Part shown: positions 1-8,699 of the stretch, piece by piece | Layout of the letters: each line of letters starts with the position of its first letter | Numbering within the stretch: position 1 is the stretch's first letter | Assembly (NCBI RefSeq): GCF_024171815.1 | Contig: NZ_JAMTCJ010000001.1 | Span: 682,001-746,000 of the forward strand | Direction: 5' to 3' | Source: Williamsia maris | GTDB lineage: Bacteria > Actinomycetota > Actinomycetes > Mycobacteriales > Mycobacteriaceae | DNA: 64,000 nucleotides | Translations under genes and position numbers: made by a program | Notes under the pieces: model-generated | The model's input: the letters and a program-made list of their open reading frames with translations, nothing else | Told to the model about the DNA's origin: nothing | The model's database searches: none

Positions 1-457
1 CCGACACCCCGATGTAGAGCGCCTTGCCCGAACGGACGACGTCGGCGAACGCCTGGATCGTCTCCTCCAACGGGGTCTCGTGGTCGTAGCGATGCGCCTG
101 GTAGAGGTCGACGTAGTCGGTACCGAGACGCTTCAGCGAGGCGTTGATGCCCTCGCTGATGTGCTTGCGCGACAGGCCGGTGTCGTTGGGGCCGAGCTTG
201 CCGACCGGGAAGTAGACCTTCGTGAAGATCTCCAGACCCTCGCGGCGCTCGCTCGCAAGAGCCTTGCCCAACACGGTCTCGGCGGCGCCGTTGGCGTAGA
301 CGTCGGCGGTGTCGAAGGTGGTGATGCCGGCCTCGAGGGCAGCGTGCACGCACTTCTCGGCGATGTCGTTCTCCACCTGCGAGCCGTGGGTCAGCCAGTT
401 GCCGTACGTGATCTCCGAGATCTTGAGACCGCTGTTGCCGAGGTACCTGTAAGCCAT
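1..457 (-). CDS. Aldo/keto reductase, N-terminal part (truncated by window edge)
   Basis: The visible 152 residues read as the N-terminal half of an NADPH-dependent (alpha/beta)8-barrel aldo/keto reductase. The start is MAYRYLGNSGLKISEITYGN. The usual catalytic tetrad residues are visible: Asp and Tyr in FDTADVY, Lys in FTKVY, and His in LYQAHRYD. The layout resembles the Kv-beta/YghZ-type AKR subgroup, which reduces aldehydes and ketones in the cytoplasm; the substrate cannot be named. The ATG at 455-457 has GGAAGG upstream, about 10 nt away on the minus strand. The C-terminal half, with the cofactor-binding end of the barrel, lies outside the window. It is divergent from the whiB-like gene, with 366 bp between them. 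Confidence 0.9.
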   Translation of the reverse strand, partial: MAYRYLGNSGLKISEITYGNWLTHGSQVENDIAEKCVHAALEAGITTFDTADVYANGAAETVLGKALASERREGLEIFTKVYFPVGKLGPNDTGLSRKHISEGINASLKRLGTDYVDLYQAHRYDHETPLEETIQAFADVVRSGKALYIGVS

Positions 458-582
458 GGGGTGCGTGCCTTCCGTTCGCGTCACTTCGTGCGGGAGCGCT
501 CGAGCGCATCCCCTCCCTCGACTGTAGGCCCGCGGCCGACGGGGTCGCCGAAACGCGGGATGACCGCCACCCAGGACGTGGG

Positions 583-639
583 CACAACGACGACTTCGGT
601 AACGACTTCGGTGGCGGCGACACGGGCGGGTTCTTCTGA
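583..639 (+). pseudogene. Possible 3' remnant of a lost gene
   Basis: A short stretch ending in TGA at 637-639 reads HNDDFGNDFGGGDTGGFF. Sixteen of its 18 codons end in G or C, as in real genes here, and it has no supported start. The frame continues upstream but with weaker codon bias and no convincing RBS. It ends one base before the first 22-bp repeat array. It may be the tail of a decayed Gly/Asp/Phe-rich protein, or chance. Position and codon bias are seen; gene loss is inferred. Confidence 0.2.
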
Positions 640-640
640 C

Positions 641-728
641 GGCACGTTCGGCGGGTGGTTAGGGCACGTTCGGCGGGTCGTTTCGGCACGTTCGGCGGGC
701 GGTTACGGCACGTTCGGGGGTAGTACGT
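641..728. repeat. 22-bp tandem repeat array A (4 units)
   Basis: Four units start at 641, 663, 685 and 707, an exact 22-bp period. Each begins GGCACGTTCGGCGG (the fourth has G for C late in this block) and continues with a variable G[T/C]NGTTNN tail. Units 1-3 are nearly identical; unit 4 is degenerate after 14 bases. There are no unique spacers, so this is not CRISPR. The array lies between the aldo/keto reductase and the whiB-like gene, about 95 bp before the start codon of the latter. The same unit recurs as array B at 4586-4695. Confidence 0.85.
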
Positions 729-786
729 TCGGCCGACACGGACTCGTACCTTTGACCGATATTTGCACCTCATGTGGCGGAAACCC

Positions 787-823
787 TTGACCTCGAGTGC
801 GGTTCACATTGGACTATGGCGTC
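787..823 (+). promoter_or_regulatory. Predicted promoter of whiB-like gene
   Basis: TTGACC (787-792) could be a -35 and GACTAT (812-817) a -10. The latter lies 6 nt before the ATG at 824, which would put the transcript start on the start codon. The 19-bp spacer is longer than ideal. A second TTGACC lies at 752-757. No Shine-Dalgarno sequence precedes the ATG, which agrees with a leaderless message. Confidence 0.45.
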
Positions 824-1078
824 ATGAACCCGACACTCCACGCGACGACGAACCGTCTCCCCTGTCTGTCGGCGAACGCAGATTGGTGGTTCGACGAGAG
901 CCCGCGTGCCCTCCAGCGTGCGCAATCGCTGTGCCGGACGTGCCCGGTCATGGACCAGTGTCTGGCCGGGGCACGCGAGCGCCGCGAACCCCACGGGGTG
1001 TGGGGTGGCGAGATCTTCTCCAACGGCCGGGTGGTGGGTCACAAGCGCGCACGCGGGCGACCTCCGGGCAACGCCTGA
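824..1078 (+). CDS. WhiB family Fe-S regulator, WhiB7-like
   Basis: An 84-residue protein with the Wbl signature. Four Cys (LPC, SLC, RTC, DQC) with C-X2-C-X5-C spacing in the last three would bind a 4Fe-4S cluster. A GVWGG turn (HGVWGGEIF) and a basic tail with KRARGRP, an AT-hook-like RGRP core, follow. In mycobacteria the AT-hook tail is typical of WhiB7, which binds sigma-A region 4 and switches on antibiotic-resistance genes. Assignment to WhiB7 rests on that tail and is not certain. The ATG at 824 is preferred over the in-frame GTG at 797 because it fits the Wbl N-terminus and a -10 placed 6 nt upstream. It is convergent with the SNF2 helicase, whose stop lies 9 nt away. Confidence 0.88.
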   Translation: MNPTLHATTNRLPCLSANADWWFDESPRALQRAQSLCRTCPVMDQCLAGARERREPHGVWGGEIFSNGRVVGHKRARGRPPGNA

Positions 1079-1087
1079 GTTTCGCGC

Positions 1088-4000
1088 CTACTCGAGGAGT
1101 GCACGGATGTCCGCTGCCGCGATCGCGGTACCGAACTCGTCGCCCTCGTCGATGACGGCGCTGAACAGCTCACGCTTGCGGTCCTGCAGGGCAACGACTT
1201 TCTCCTCGATGGTGTCCGCCGACACCAGGCGGTAGACGGTCACCGGGCGGGTCTGGCCGATGCGGTGCGCGCGGTCGACGGCCTGGGCCTCGGCTGCGGG
1301 GTTCCACCACGGGTCGCAGATGAAGCAGTAGTCGGCCTCGGTGAGGTTGAGTCCGAAGCCACCCGCCTTGAGGCTGATCAGGAACACCTGGGTCGCGCCC
1401 GCCCCGAAACTCGCGACCTCGGCGGCGCGGGCCTGCGCCGTCATCGATCCGTCGAGATAGCTGTAGGCGATGCCGGCGGCGTCCAGTTCGGCACGGATCA
1501 TGGCCAGGAACCCGGTGAACTGGCTGAACACCAGCGAGCTGTGCCCCTCGGCGATGAGTTCGGGCAACTGCTCGAGCAGGAAGTCCACCTTCGCCGACGC
1601 GATGTCGCGCATCGACTCGTCGACGAGACCGGCGTGCAGACTCATCTGCCGCAGCATGGTCAGCGACCGGAAGATGGCGAACCGGTTCTTCTCCCAGTCG
1701 CCGAGCAGGCCGAGGACCTTCTGTCGTTCGCGGGCGAGACGGGTGTCGTAGGCCCGCCGGTGTTTCGGCGACAACTGCACCGCGAGCACCTGCTCCTGCT
1801 TACCGGGAAGATCCGCGGCGACCTGCTCCTTCTTGCGTCGCAGCATCATCGGCTTGATCCGACGACGCAGCACGGCAAGCCGCTCGGGGTGGTGTCCGCT
1901 CTCGATGGGCTTACGGAAGTAGTCGGTGAACGGCTGCGGCCGGGGGAACAGGCCCGGCGCCGTGATCGACAGCAGCGACCACAGTTCCATGAGGTTGTTC
2001 TCCATGGGTGTACCGGTGATCGCGAGCTTGAACGGCGCACGGAGACGGCGTGCGCACTGGTGGCCCTTGGAGTTGTGGTTCTTGACGAACTGCGCCTCGT
2101 CGAAGATGACGCCGGCCCAGTCGATCTCGTCGTACGCCTCGATGTCGATGCGCATCAGCGCGTAGGACGTGACCACGATGTCGGCCTGCGCGACCGAGTG
2201 CGCCAGCGGAATGCGGCTACGCGACTGAGTCGCGGTGATGGCCACGGCGGTGAGTTCCGGGACAAACTTGAGACACTCGGTGACCCAGTTGCCGACGACG
2301 CTGGTCGGTGCGACGACCAGGAATTTTCCCTCGGAGCCACTCTCGACGATCCGGGCGATGACGGCGAGGGTCTGGACGGTCTTGCCGAGCCCCATGTCGT
2401 CGGCCAGGATGCCGCCGAGTCCGTTGTCCCACAGGAAACTGAGCCAATCGAGCCCCTCCTGCTGGTAGCCGCGCAGTGTTGCCTGCAGCATGTCCGGCGG
2501 GGTGACGCGGTGTTGTGGGCGTGCCGAACTCAGTCGCGCCATCCGCTCGCGCCAGGCCTGCGTCTGCTCGTCCACCACACCGAGCGAGAGCAGTTCCTCC
2601 CACAGGGTGACGTTCCCGGACGCGGCACGGACCCGACCGGACTCGATCTCGCCCAGCGAGCGTCCCTCGGCCATCAACTCACCGATACGACTGAACTCCG
2701 GGGAGTCGAGCGGGAAGTACACCCCGGACGGGAGCAGCATGTGCGTCGCACCGTCGGCGAGCTCGGTGAACACATCGGCGATCGGCACGCGGTGGTCGTC
2801 GACGTTGACGGTGACGTGCAGATCGAACCAGTCGTTCGGCGATCCCCCGGCCTCGAGGTCGGTCGCGTCGTCCTCGGACAGCGAGAAGCCCACGAGCGGA
2901 TCACTTTGCGCAGCAGCGAAATCCGATGCGCGGGCGTCGACCGCCACGATCAGCTCCGGATGTGCGGCGACGAGTTCGGGTAGCAGCTCGACACAGAGGC
3001 GGGCGGTCTCCAACGCGGTGAGGCGCACTCCGGCCAGCAACGTCGGCGGCGAGCTGACGACCGCTGCGTCGGCGACGGACCTCGCGGCCAGGATCCGACC
3101 GACCTCGTCGGCGAGCGAGATGTCGAACCCGTGCCGCATCCGCGTGCGGACGTGATCGCAGGCCTGATTCTTCCAGGTGCCCGCCGACGCGGCGACCGAC
3201 CGCAGCACCGGGGCGAGAGCATCCCACAGCGTGATCTCGGCCGCGGCTCGTCGGAACCCGGCCGTGAGCATCGGCACGGCCGGGTCGAAATCGTGGCCCT
3301 GGTCGTTGACGAGATAGCGAACGCTCCACCACGCGTGCCCGACGCCGGTGTCGTCGATGTCGATGCTGAGCACGGCGCGCGGACCGTCGATGTCGGGCGG
3401 GGTGAACGAGCCCTCCGCGACGCGCACCGGGATCGCCGAGGTCAGGCGCGGGAGGAATTCGTCGGCGAACCGCCCGACGGCGTGTGCCGGGACGGCGAGT
3501 CCGCCGACGGCGCCGAACAACTGGGCGAGCGAGCGCCCGGGCCGGGGATCGAGCGGCGCCAACGTCAGGACGCGACCATCGGTGCGATGGGCGCCATGGG
3601 GATTCGGCGATCCGACGAGGTGCGTGTCGTCGGCGTCCCAGTGTCGGTCGTCGACCTCGAGCGTGACCGTGAGGTGGGCGTCGCCATCGGCACCGTCCTG
3701 GCCGACGTCGAGTCGGAGGGTCGCGGTTCGGGCGATCGCGATCTCGTCGGCAGACGTCGACGGGTGGGCGATCAACGCGACACCGGCCGTCCGAGCGTCG
3801 GAGAGCAGACGCCAGATGCCGGCCGGCGCCGTCGACAGCGCGAGCTCGTCGGACTGGGCGTAGGGGTGCGCGCGGCGGAACTCGAGTGAGATCTCGCGGA
3901 GCGCGGCGTACTGGTCGGCGTCGTATTCGGCGGACTGCGCGTTGAACTCGAGGTGCCGCCATGTCAGGCCCGATCGGATCCACGTCCCGCGCTTGCCGAG

Positions 4001-4483
4001 CGTCAGTGGGCGCAGGGTCATCCACTCGCCGGACTGGTGGCGCGACGGCGCCCGGGTGAGGGCGAACTGCACGGCGATCGGCAGGCCCGCGGTCGGTGAG
4101 GGCGCCGATTCGGCGATGACGTCGGAGAGGATCGACTCCCAGGGTTCGACCGTCACCCAGGGGTCGGTCGGGACGACGTGCAATCGGGGTGGCGCCGCGA
4201 TCAGGACCAGCGCCGCCGCGTGTTTGCAGAACTCGCCCACCGGGCACGTGCAAGAAGTCCAGTCGATCTCCCATCCAGCCGCGCCGTCGGTGAACTCCAC
4301 CCGCACCGCGTACGGACGCGTGCCGTTGCCTCGGCAGGTCCCGGTGAGCACCCGACCGCTCGTGTCGAGATCAGAGCGCACCACCATGCCGCGGTTGGCG
4401 TAGACCCGGGCGCGCGACAGGGTGCCACTGTCGAAGAATCGGCCCAGGTCGTCCGGGCGGATCTCGGGTGTCGGTGTCAGCAC
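1088..4483 (-). CDS. SWIM zinc-finger SNF2/HepA-family helicase
   Basis: A 1131-residue ATP-dependent DNA translocase of the SNF2 superfamily. A SWIM zinc finger near residues 79-92 shows the CxCP...CKH pattern (CTCPVGEFCKHAA). Helicase motifs lie in the C-terminal half: DDMGLGKT (Walker A, about residue 694), DEAQ (IFDEAQFVKN), ITGTPMENN, LVFSQFT and the motif VI box DRAHRIGQ. The region between is the long bacterial SNF2-associated domain. Such proteins probably remodel nucleoprotein or RNA polymerase complexes; the partner is unknown. The start is GTG at 4481-4483. It lies 207 bp downstream of the ABC exporter on the same strand, and the space holds repeat array B. Confidence 0.93.
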   Translation of the reverse strand: MLTPTPEIRPDDLGRFFDSGTLSRARVYANRGMVVRSDLDTSGRVLTGTCRGNGTRPYAVRVEFTDGAAGWEIDWTSCTCPVGEFCKHAAALVLIAAPPRLHVVPTDPWVTVEPWESILSDVIAESAPSPTAGLPIAVQFALTRAPSRHQSGEWMTLRPLTLGKRGTWIRSGLTWRHLEFNAQSAEYDADQYAALREISLEFRRAHPYAQSDELALSTAPAGIWRLLSDARTAGVALIAHPSTSADEIAIARTATLRLDVGQDGADGDAHLTVTLEVDDRHWDADDTHLVGSPNPHGAHRTDGRVLTLAPLDPRPGRSLAQLFGAVGGLAVPAHAVGRFADEFLPRLTSAIPVRVAEGSFTPPDIDGPRAVLSIDIDDTGVGHAWWSVRYLVNDQGHDFDPAVPMLTAGFRRAAAEITLWDALAPVLRSVAASAGTWKNQACDHVRTRMRHGFDISLADEVGRILAARSVADAAVVSSPPTLLAGVRLTALETARLCVELLPELVAAHPELIVAVDARASDFAAAQSDPLVGFSLSEDDATDLEAGGSPNDWFDLHVTVNVDDHRVPIADVFTELADGATHMLLPSGVYFPLDSPEFSRIGELMAEGRSLGEIESGRVRAASGNVTLWEELLSLGVVDEQTQAWRERMARLSSARPQHRVTPPDMLQATLRGYQQEGLDWLSFLWDNGLGGILADDMGLGKTVQTLAVIARIVESGSEGKFLVVAPTSVVGNWVTECLKFVPELTAVAITATQSRSRIPLAHSVAQADIVVTSYALMRIDIEAYDEIDWAGVIFDEAQFVKNHNSKGHQCARRLRAPFKLAITGTPMENNLMELWSLLSITAPGLFPRPQPFTDYFRKPIESGHHPERLAVLRRRIKPMMLRRKKEQVAADLPGKQEQVLAVQLSPKHRRAYDTRLARERQKVLGLLGDWEKNRFAIFRSLTMLRQMSLHAGLVDESMRDIASAKVDFLLEQLPELIAEGHSSLVFSQFTGFLAMIRAELDAAGIAYSYLDGSMTAQARAAEVASFGAGATQVFLISLKAGGFGLNLTEADYCFICDPWWNPAAEAQAVDRAHRIGQTRPVTVYRLVSADTIEEKVVALQDRKRELFSAVIDEGDEFGTAIAAADIRALLE

Positions 4484-4585
4484 GGGGTGAGCCTAACGGC
4501 GCAGACCGACTGTCGGTCGGCGGCGATTCCGGTCAGTCTGCGCTGTCCACAGATGCGGTCGCATCCCCCGGCGGAGCGCGGCTCA

Positions 4586-4695
4586 GGCACGATCGGCGGG
4601 TGATTTTGGCACGGTCGGCGAGCAGTTTCGGCACGATCGGCGGGTCGTTTCGGCACGCTCGGCGCGTCGGTTCGGCACGCTCGGCGGCGGTCAGC
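4586..4695. repeat. 22-bp tandem repeat array B (5 units)
   Basis: Five units start at 4586, 4608, 4630, 4652 and 4674, exactly 22 bp apart. Each begins GGCACG[A/G/C]TCGGCG; the middle units end GTTTC or GGTTC. They are of the same family as array A (641-728), differing mainly at base 7, where array A has T and B has A, G or C. The last unit overlaps the stop codon of the ABC exporter gene (4691-4693). The array fills the gap between that gene and the SNF2 helicase. Confidence 0.85.
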
Positions 4696-6664
4696 GGACG
4701 GGCGACATCTCCTCGTCGTCGATCGGTCCCACGAACTGACTGTTGTAGAGCCGGTAGTACGCCCCGCGGGCGGTGAGCAGCTCGTCGTGCGACCCCTGCT
4801 CGACGATCTTGCCGCTCTCCATCACCAGGATGGTGTCGGCGTCGCGGACGGTCGACAACCGGTGGGCGATGACGAAACTCGTGCGGTCGGCGCGCAACGC
4901 CTGCATCGCCTTCTGGATCAACAGTTCGGTGCGGGTGTCGACCGAACTGGTCGCCTCGTCCAGGATCAAAACGGTCGGCTGTGCGAGGAACGCGCGCGCG
5001 ATCGTGATGAGCTGCTTCTCGCCCGCGCTCACGCCGCCGCCCTCCTCGTCGATGACGGTGTCGTAGCCGTCGGGGAGGATCGACACGAAGTGGTCGACGT
5101 GACTGACGCGGGCGGCCTCGAGGATGGCCTCCTCGCTCGCGGACGGATCGCCGTAGGCGATGTTGTCGCGGATGGTCCCGCCGAACAGCCACGAGTCCTG
5201 CAGCACCATGCCGGTCCGGCTCCGCAGGTCGGCGCGCGTCATCGACCGTGTGTCGACACCGTCGACGGTGATCGCGCCCGAGTCGACGTCGTAGAACCGC
5301 ATCAGCAGGTTGACGACGGTGGTCTTGCCCGCGCCGGTGGGTCCGACGATCGCCACCATGTGTCCGGGCTCGGCGGCCAGTGTCAGCTGATCGATGAGCG
5401 GCTGATCGTCGCGGTAGCGGAACGAGATGTCGTCGAAGACAACTGCGCCCGACGGCCCACCGCCGACGACCTCGGGTGAGACCGGCGTCTTCGGATCGGG
5501 GGTCTCGTCGTCCTCGTCGAGGATGTCGAAGATGCGCTCGGCCGACGCGACACCGCTCTGCATCAGGTTGAACATCGACCCGATCTGGGTGAGCGGCTGG
5601 GTGAACTGCCGTGAGTACTGCACGAACGCCTGCACCTCGCCGAGGCTCAGCTGACCCGACGCCACCCGCAGCCCGCCGACGACGGCGATCGCGACGTAGT
5701 TCAGGTTCCCGAGGAACATGATGGCGGGCATGATGATCCCGGAGATGAACTGGGCACGCCAACTCGACTGGTAGAGCGCCTCGTTGCGGTTGTCGAAGCG
5801 TTCCTCGACCTCCTCCTGACGCCCGAACACCTTGATGAGCTCGTGGCCGGTGAAGGCCTCCTCGACCTGCGCGTTGAGGGCGCCGGTGCTCTTCCACTGC
5901 GCCATGAAGTGCGGCTTGGACCGTTTGGCCACCATCGTCGTCGCGAGGATCGCCAGCGGCACGGTGACCAGTGCGATCAACGCCAGCAGCGGCGAGATGA
6001 CGAGCATCATCACCAAAATCGCGACCACCATGAGCAGCGAGTTGAGCAGCTGGGAGATGGTCTGCTGCAACGACTGCGACACGTTGTCGATGTCGTTGGT
6101 GACGCGGCTCAGCAGCTCGCCGCGCGGCGTGGTGTCGAAGTAGCGCAACGGGAGTCGGTGGATCTTGTCCTCGACCTCGCTGCGCAGCTCCCGCACGGTT
6201 CCCTGCACGGTGATGTTGAGCAGCTGGCTCATCAACCAGATGAGCACCGCGGCGCCGAGGTAGAGGATCAGGACCACGGTCAGGGTCTGGCCGACGGCGC
6301 CGAAATCGACCCCGCGCCCGGGCACGACGTCCATCGACGAGACCAGGTCGGCGAACGTGCCGTTGCCGTTCTCGCGAAGACGGTTCACCGCCTGTGCCTT
6401 GGTGAGGCCGTCGGGCAGCTGCGCCCCGATGACGCCGGAGAAGATGAGGTCGGTGGCGTGGCCGAGGATCCGCGGCGACAGCGCGGTGAGCACCACCGAA
6501 CCCATCGCCGAGACGACCACCACCGACAGTGAGAGCCGACGCGCGGCAAGCAGTCTGAGCAGCCGCTTGACCGACGGTTTGAACGACCGCGCCTTCTCGC
6601 CGGGGACACCGCCCATCATCGGTCCGCCGCGAGGGCCGCCGACGCCGGCACCGGGCCGGGTCAT
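4691..6664 (-). CDS. ABC exporter half-transporter, catalytically competent subunit
   Basis: A 657-residue half-transporter with an N-terminal six-helix export domain and a C-terminal nucleotide-binding domain. Visible motifs: Walker A GPTGAGKTT, signature VSAGEKQ (degenerate, usual LSGGQ), Walker B LILDEATSSVD with the catalytic Glu, and H-loop AHRLSTV. It begins MTRPGAGVGG and its ATG (6662-6664) overlaps the stop of the upstream subunit by ATGA, so the two are translationally coupled. The competent Walker B here complements the intact signature of the partner, the arrangement of heterodimeric exporters such as TM287/288 or BmrCD. The substrate is unknown; drugs or lipids are typical. The extra frame running upstream to 8218 is only a shadow of the partner gene. 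Confidence 0.93.
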   Translation of the reverse strand: MTRPGAGVGGPRGGPMMGGVPGEKARSFKPSVKRLLRLLAARRLSLSVVVVSAMGSVVLTALSPRILGHATDLIFSGVIGAQLPDGLTKAQAVNRLRENGNGTFADLVSSMDVVPGRGVDFGAVGQTLTVVLILYLGAAVLIWLMSQLLNITVQGTVRELRSEVEDKIHRLPLRYFDTTPRGELLSRVTNDIDNVSQSLQQTISQLLNSLLMVVAILVMMLVISPLLALIALVTVPLAILATTMVAKRSKPHFMAQWKSTGALNAQVEEAFTGHELIKVFGRQEEVEERFDNRNEALYQSSWRAQFISGIIMPAIMFLGNLNYVAIAVVGGLRVASGQLSLGEVQAFVQYSRQFTQPLTQIGSMFNLMQSGVASAERIFDILDEDDETPDPKTPVSPEVVGGGPSGAVVFDDISFRYRDDQPLIDQLTLAAEPGHMVAIVGPTGAGKTTVVNLLMRFYDVDSGAITVDGVDTRSMTRADLRSRTGMVLQDSWLFGGTIRDNIAYGDPSASEEAILEAARVSHVDHFVSILPDGYDTVIDEEGGGVSAGEKQLITIARAFLAQPTVLILDEATSSVDTRTELLIQKAMQALRADRTSFVIAHRLSTVRDADTILVMESGKIVEQGSHDELLTARGAYYRLYNSQFVGPIDDEEMSPVR

Positions 6665-8394
6665 CGGGCCTGCTCCACCGACAGTTGGGATTCGACGATC
6701 TCGGCGTAGGTGGAGCAGCTGTCGAGCAGCTCGTCGTGTGTGCCGGTACCGACCACGCGCCCGTGCTCCAGCACGACGATCGAGTCGGCGTCGATGATGG
6801 TCGAGATGCGTTGGGCGACGATGATGACGCACGCGTCGCGGGTGACCGGCTTGAGCGCGGCCCGCAACCGGGCGTCGGTGGTCAGGTCGAGTGCGGAGAA
6901 CGAGTCGTCGAACAGGTAGATGTCGGGACGACGGATCACCGCGCGGGCGATCGCGAGGCGTTGGCGTTGCCCGCCGGAGACGGTCGTGCCGCCCTGGGCC
7001 ACCGCGGTGTCGAGACCGTCGGGCATGTCGCGGACGAAATCGGCGGCCTGCGCGATGGTCAGCGCCTCCCAGATCTCGTCGTCGGTGGCGTCGGCCTTGC
7101 CGTAGCGCATGTTGGTCGCGATGGTGCCGGAGAACAGGTACGGCTTCTGCGGGACCAGGCCGATCGCGCTGCGCAACACGTCCGGATCGAGGGACCGCAC
7201 ATCGGTTCCGCCGACGACCACCGAGCCGTCGGTGACGTCGATGAGGCGCGGGATGAGTCCGAGCAGCGTGGTCTTGCCCGCACCGGTCGAGCCGACGACC
7301 GCGGTGGTGGTCCCGGCTCGGGCGGACAGCGAGATGTCGCACAGCACCGGCTGTTCGGCGCCCGGGTAGTGGAACTGGGCGGATCGGAACTCGACCGACC
7401 CGGGGTCCCCGGCGAAGGTCTTCGTCTCGGTTGCGGGCACGACCGAGGTCTCGGTCTCGAGGACGTCGGTGATGCGCTCGGCGCAGACCGCCGCGCGGGG
7501 CGCCATCATGGCGAGGAACGACGCCATCATCACCGCCATCATGATCTGCATGACGTAGCTGATCATCGCGGTCAGTGCGCCGATCTCGACCGCGCCCGCA
7601 GAGATCCGATAACCGCCGTACCAGACGATGGCGACCATCGTGAGGTTCGTGATGACCGTGACCACCGGCAGCATCAGCGCCATCAGCCGCCCGACCCGCA
7701 GGGCGGCGGCGGTGAGGTCGTCGTTGGCGGCGGCGAAACGCTTGCGCTCGTAGGGTTCCCGGACGAACGCCCGCACGACTCGGATCCCGGTGATCTGTTC
7801 GCGCAGCACGCGGTTCACGGCGTCGATGCGCTCCTGCATGGCGCGGAAGCCCGGGATCATCTTCGCGATGATGACGGCCATCGACCCGCCCAGCACCGGC
7901 ACCGCGATGATGAGGACGATGGCCAGACTGCTGCCCACGTGCAGACCCATGACGATGCCGCCGATGCACATGATGGGCGCGGTGACCAGGATCGTGCAGG
8001 CCATGACGCCGAGCATTTGCACCTGCTGGACGTCGTTGGTGGTGCGGGTGATCAGCGACGGGGCGCCGAACTTTCCCACCTCGCGGGCGGAGAACGTGCC
8101 GACGCGGTGCATCAGGTCGCGGCGGATGTCGCGGCCGGCACCCAGCGATGCCCGCGCACCGAAGTAGCTCGACGCGATGCTGCACAGGACCTGAACCAGC
8201 GAGATGCCCAGCATCCACATGCCGATGTCGACGATGTAGTCGGTGTCGCCGCGGGCGATGCCCTTGTCGATGATGTCGGCGTTGAGGGTCGGGAGGTAGA
8301 GCATCGCCAGGGTGGCCACGAACTGCAGGGCGACGACCGCGGTCAGCTCACGGCTGTAGGCACGCAGGTATGTGCGCAACAGGCGGATCAGCAT
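6661..8394 (-). CDS. ABC exporter half-transporter, degenerate-site subunit
   Basis: A 577-residue half-transporter: transmembrane domain (about residues 1-300), then an ATPase domain. Walker A GSTGAGKTT and signature VSGGQRQ are intact. The Walker B reads YLFDDSFSALD, with Asp in place of the catalytic Glu, and the switch loop reads VAQRIST, with Gln for His. It is therefore the non-hydrolysing half of a heterodimeric exporter formed with the downstream gene, which overlaps it by 4 bp. The 110-bp upstream gap has a TAGCGT hexamer on the minus strand as a possible -10, leaving a leader of roughly 50 nt. Confidence 0.93.
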   Translation of the reverse strand: MLIRLLRTYLRAYSRELTAVVALQFVATLAMLYLPTLNADIIDKGIARGDTDYIVDIGMWMLGISLVQVLCSIASSYFGARASLGAGRDIRRDLMHRVGTFSAREVGKFGAPSLITRTTNDVQQVQMLGVMACTILVTAPIMCIGGIVMGLHVGSSLAIVLIIAVPVLGGSMAVIIAKMIPGFRAMQERIDAVNRVLREQITGIRVVRAFVREPYERKRFAAANDDLTAAALRVGRLMALMLPVVTVITNLTMVAIVWYGGYRISAGAVEIGALTAMISYVMQIMMAVMMASFLAMMAPRAAVCAERITDVLETETSVVPATETKTFAGDPGSVEFRSAQFHYPGAEQPVLCDISLSARAGTTTAVVGSTGAGKTTLLGLIPRLIDVTDGSVVVGGTDVRSLDPDVLRSAIGLVPQKPYLFSGTIATNMRYGKADATDDEIWEALTIAQAADFVRDMPDGLDTAVAQGGTTVSGGQRQRLAIARAVIRRPDIYLFDDSFSALDLTTDARLRAALKPVTRDACVIIVAQRISTIIDADSIVVLEHGRVVGTGTHDELLDSCSTYAEIVESQLSVEQAR

Positions 8395-8504
8395 CGGGCG
8401 CGCGGCCCGGAACAGTGCGGTCGGTCAGGATTCACCCGGACGACGCTACCAACGCCGAGGATGCCGTGGCGCGTCGTTTTCCGCTGGGCGGAGCGATGTC
8501 CGAT

Positions 8505-8699
8505 TCACCCCTCGACCAGTGCGATCGCGCGGGCCGGGCAGCGGTCGACGGCATTGGCGATCTCGGCGCTTCGGCCCTCCGGCGCATCGGGTCGCACGAA
8601 CGAGATGCCCTCGTCCTCGGTCTGGTCGAAGACATCCGGCGCGGCCAGCACGCACTGCCCGGCGCCCACACAGGTGTCGCGATCGATCTCGATGCTCAT
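8505..8699 (-). CDS. 3Fe-4S ferredoxin, P450 redox partner
   Basis: A 64-residue acidic ferredoxin. Cys10, Cys16 and Cys54 (DTCVGAGQC ... VDRCP) leave a non-Cys residue at the usual fourth position, the pattern of 3Fe-4S ferredoxins that feed electrons to actinobacterial P450s. Its ATG (8697-8699) overlaps the P450 stop by ATGA, so it is made with the P450. No ferredoxin reductase is nearby, so a general reductase elsewhere must supply electrons (inference). Confidence 0.94.
   Translation of the reverse strand: MSIEIDRDTCVGAGQCVLAAPDVFDQTEDEGISFVRPDAPEGRSAEIANAVDRCPARAIALVEG

Noticed and set aside
641-728. Possible CRISPR array
   Set aside because: Repeats are directly tandem with a 22-bp period and no unique spacers, and no cas genes are in the window.
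1265-2983. 572-aa plus-strand open frame
   Set aside because: Lies wholly antisense within the SNF2 helicase, which has every expected motif.
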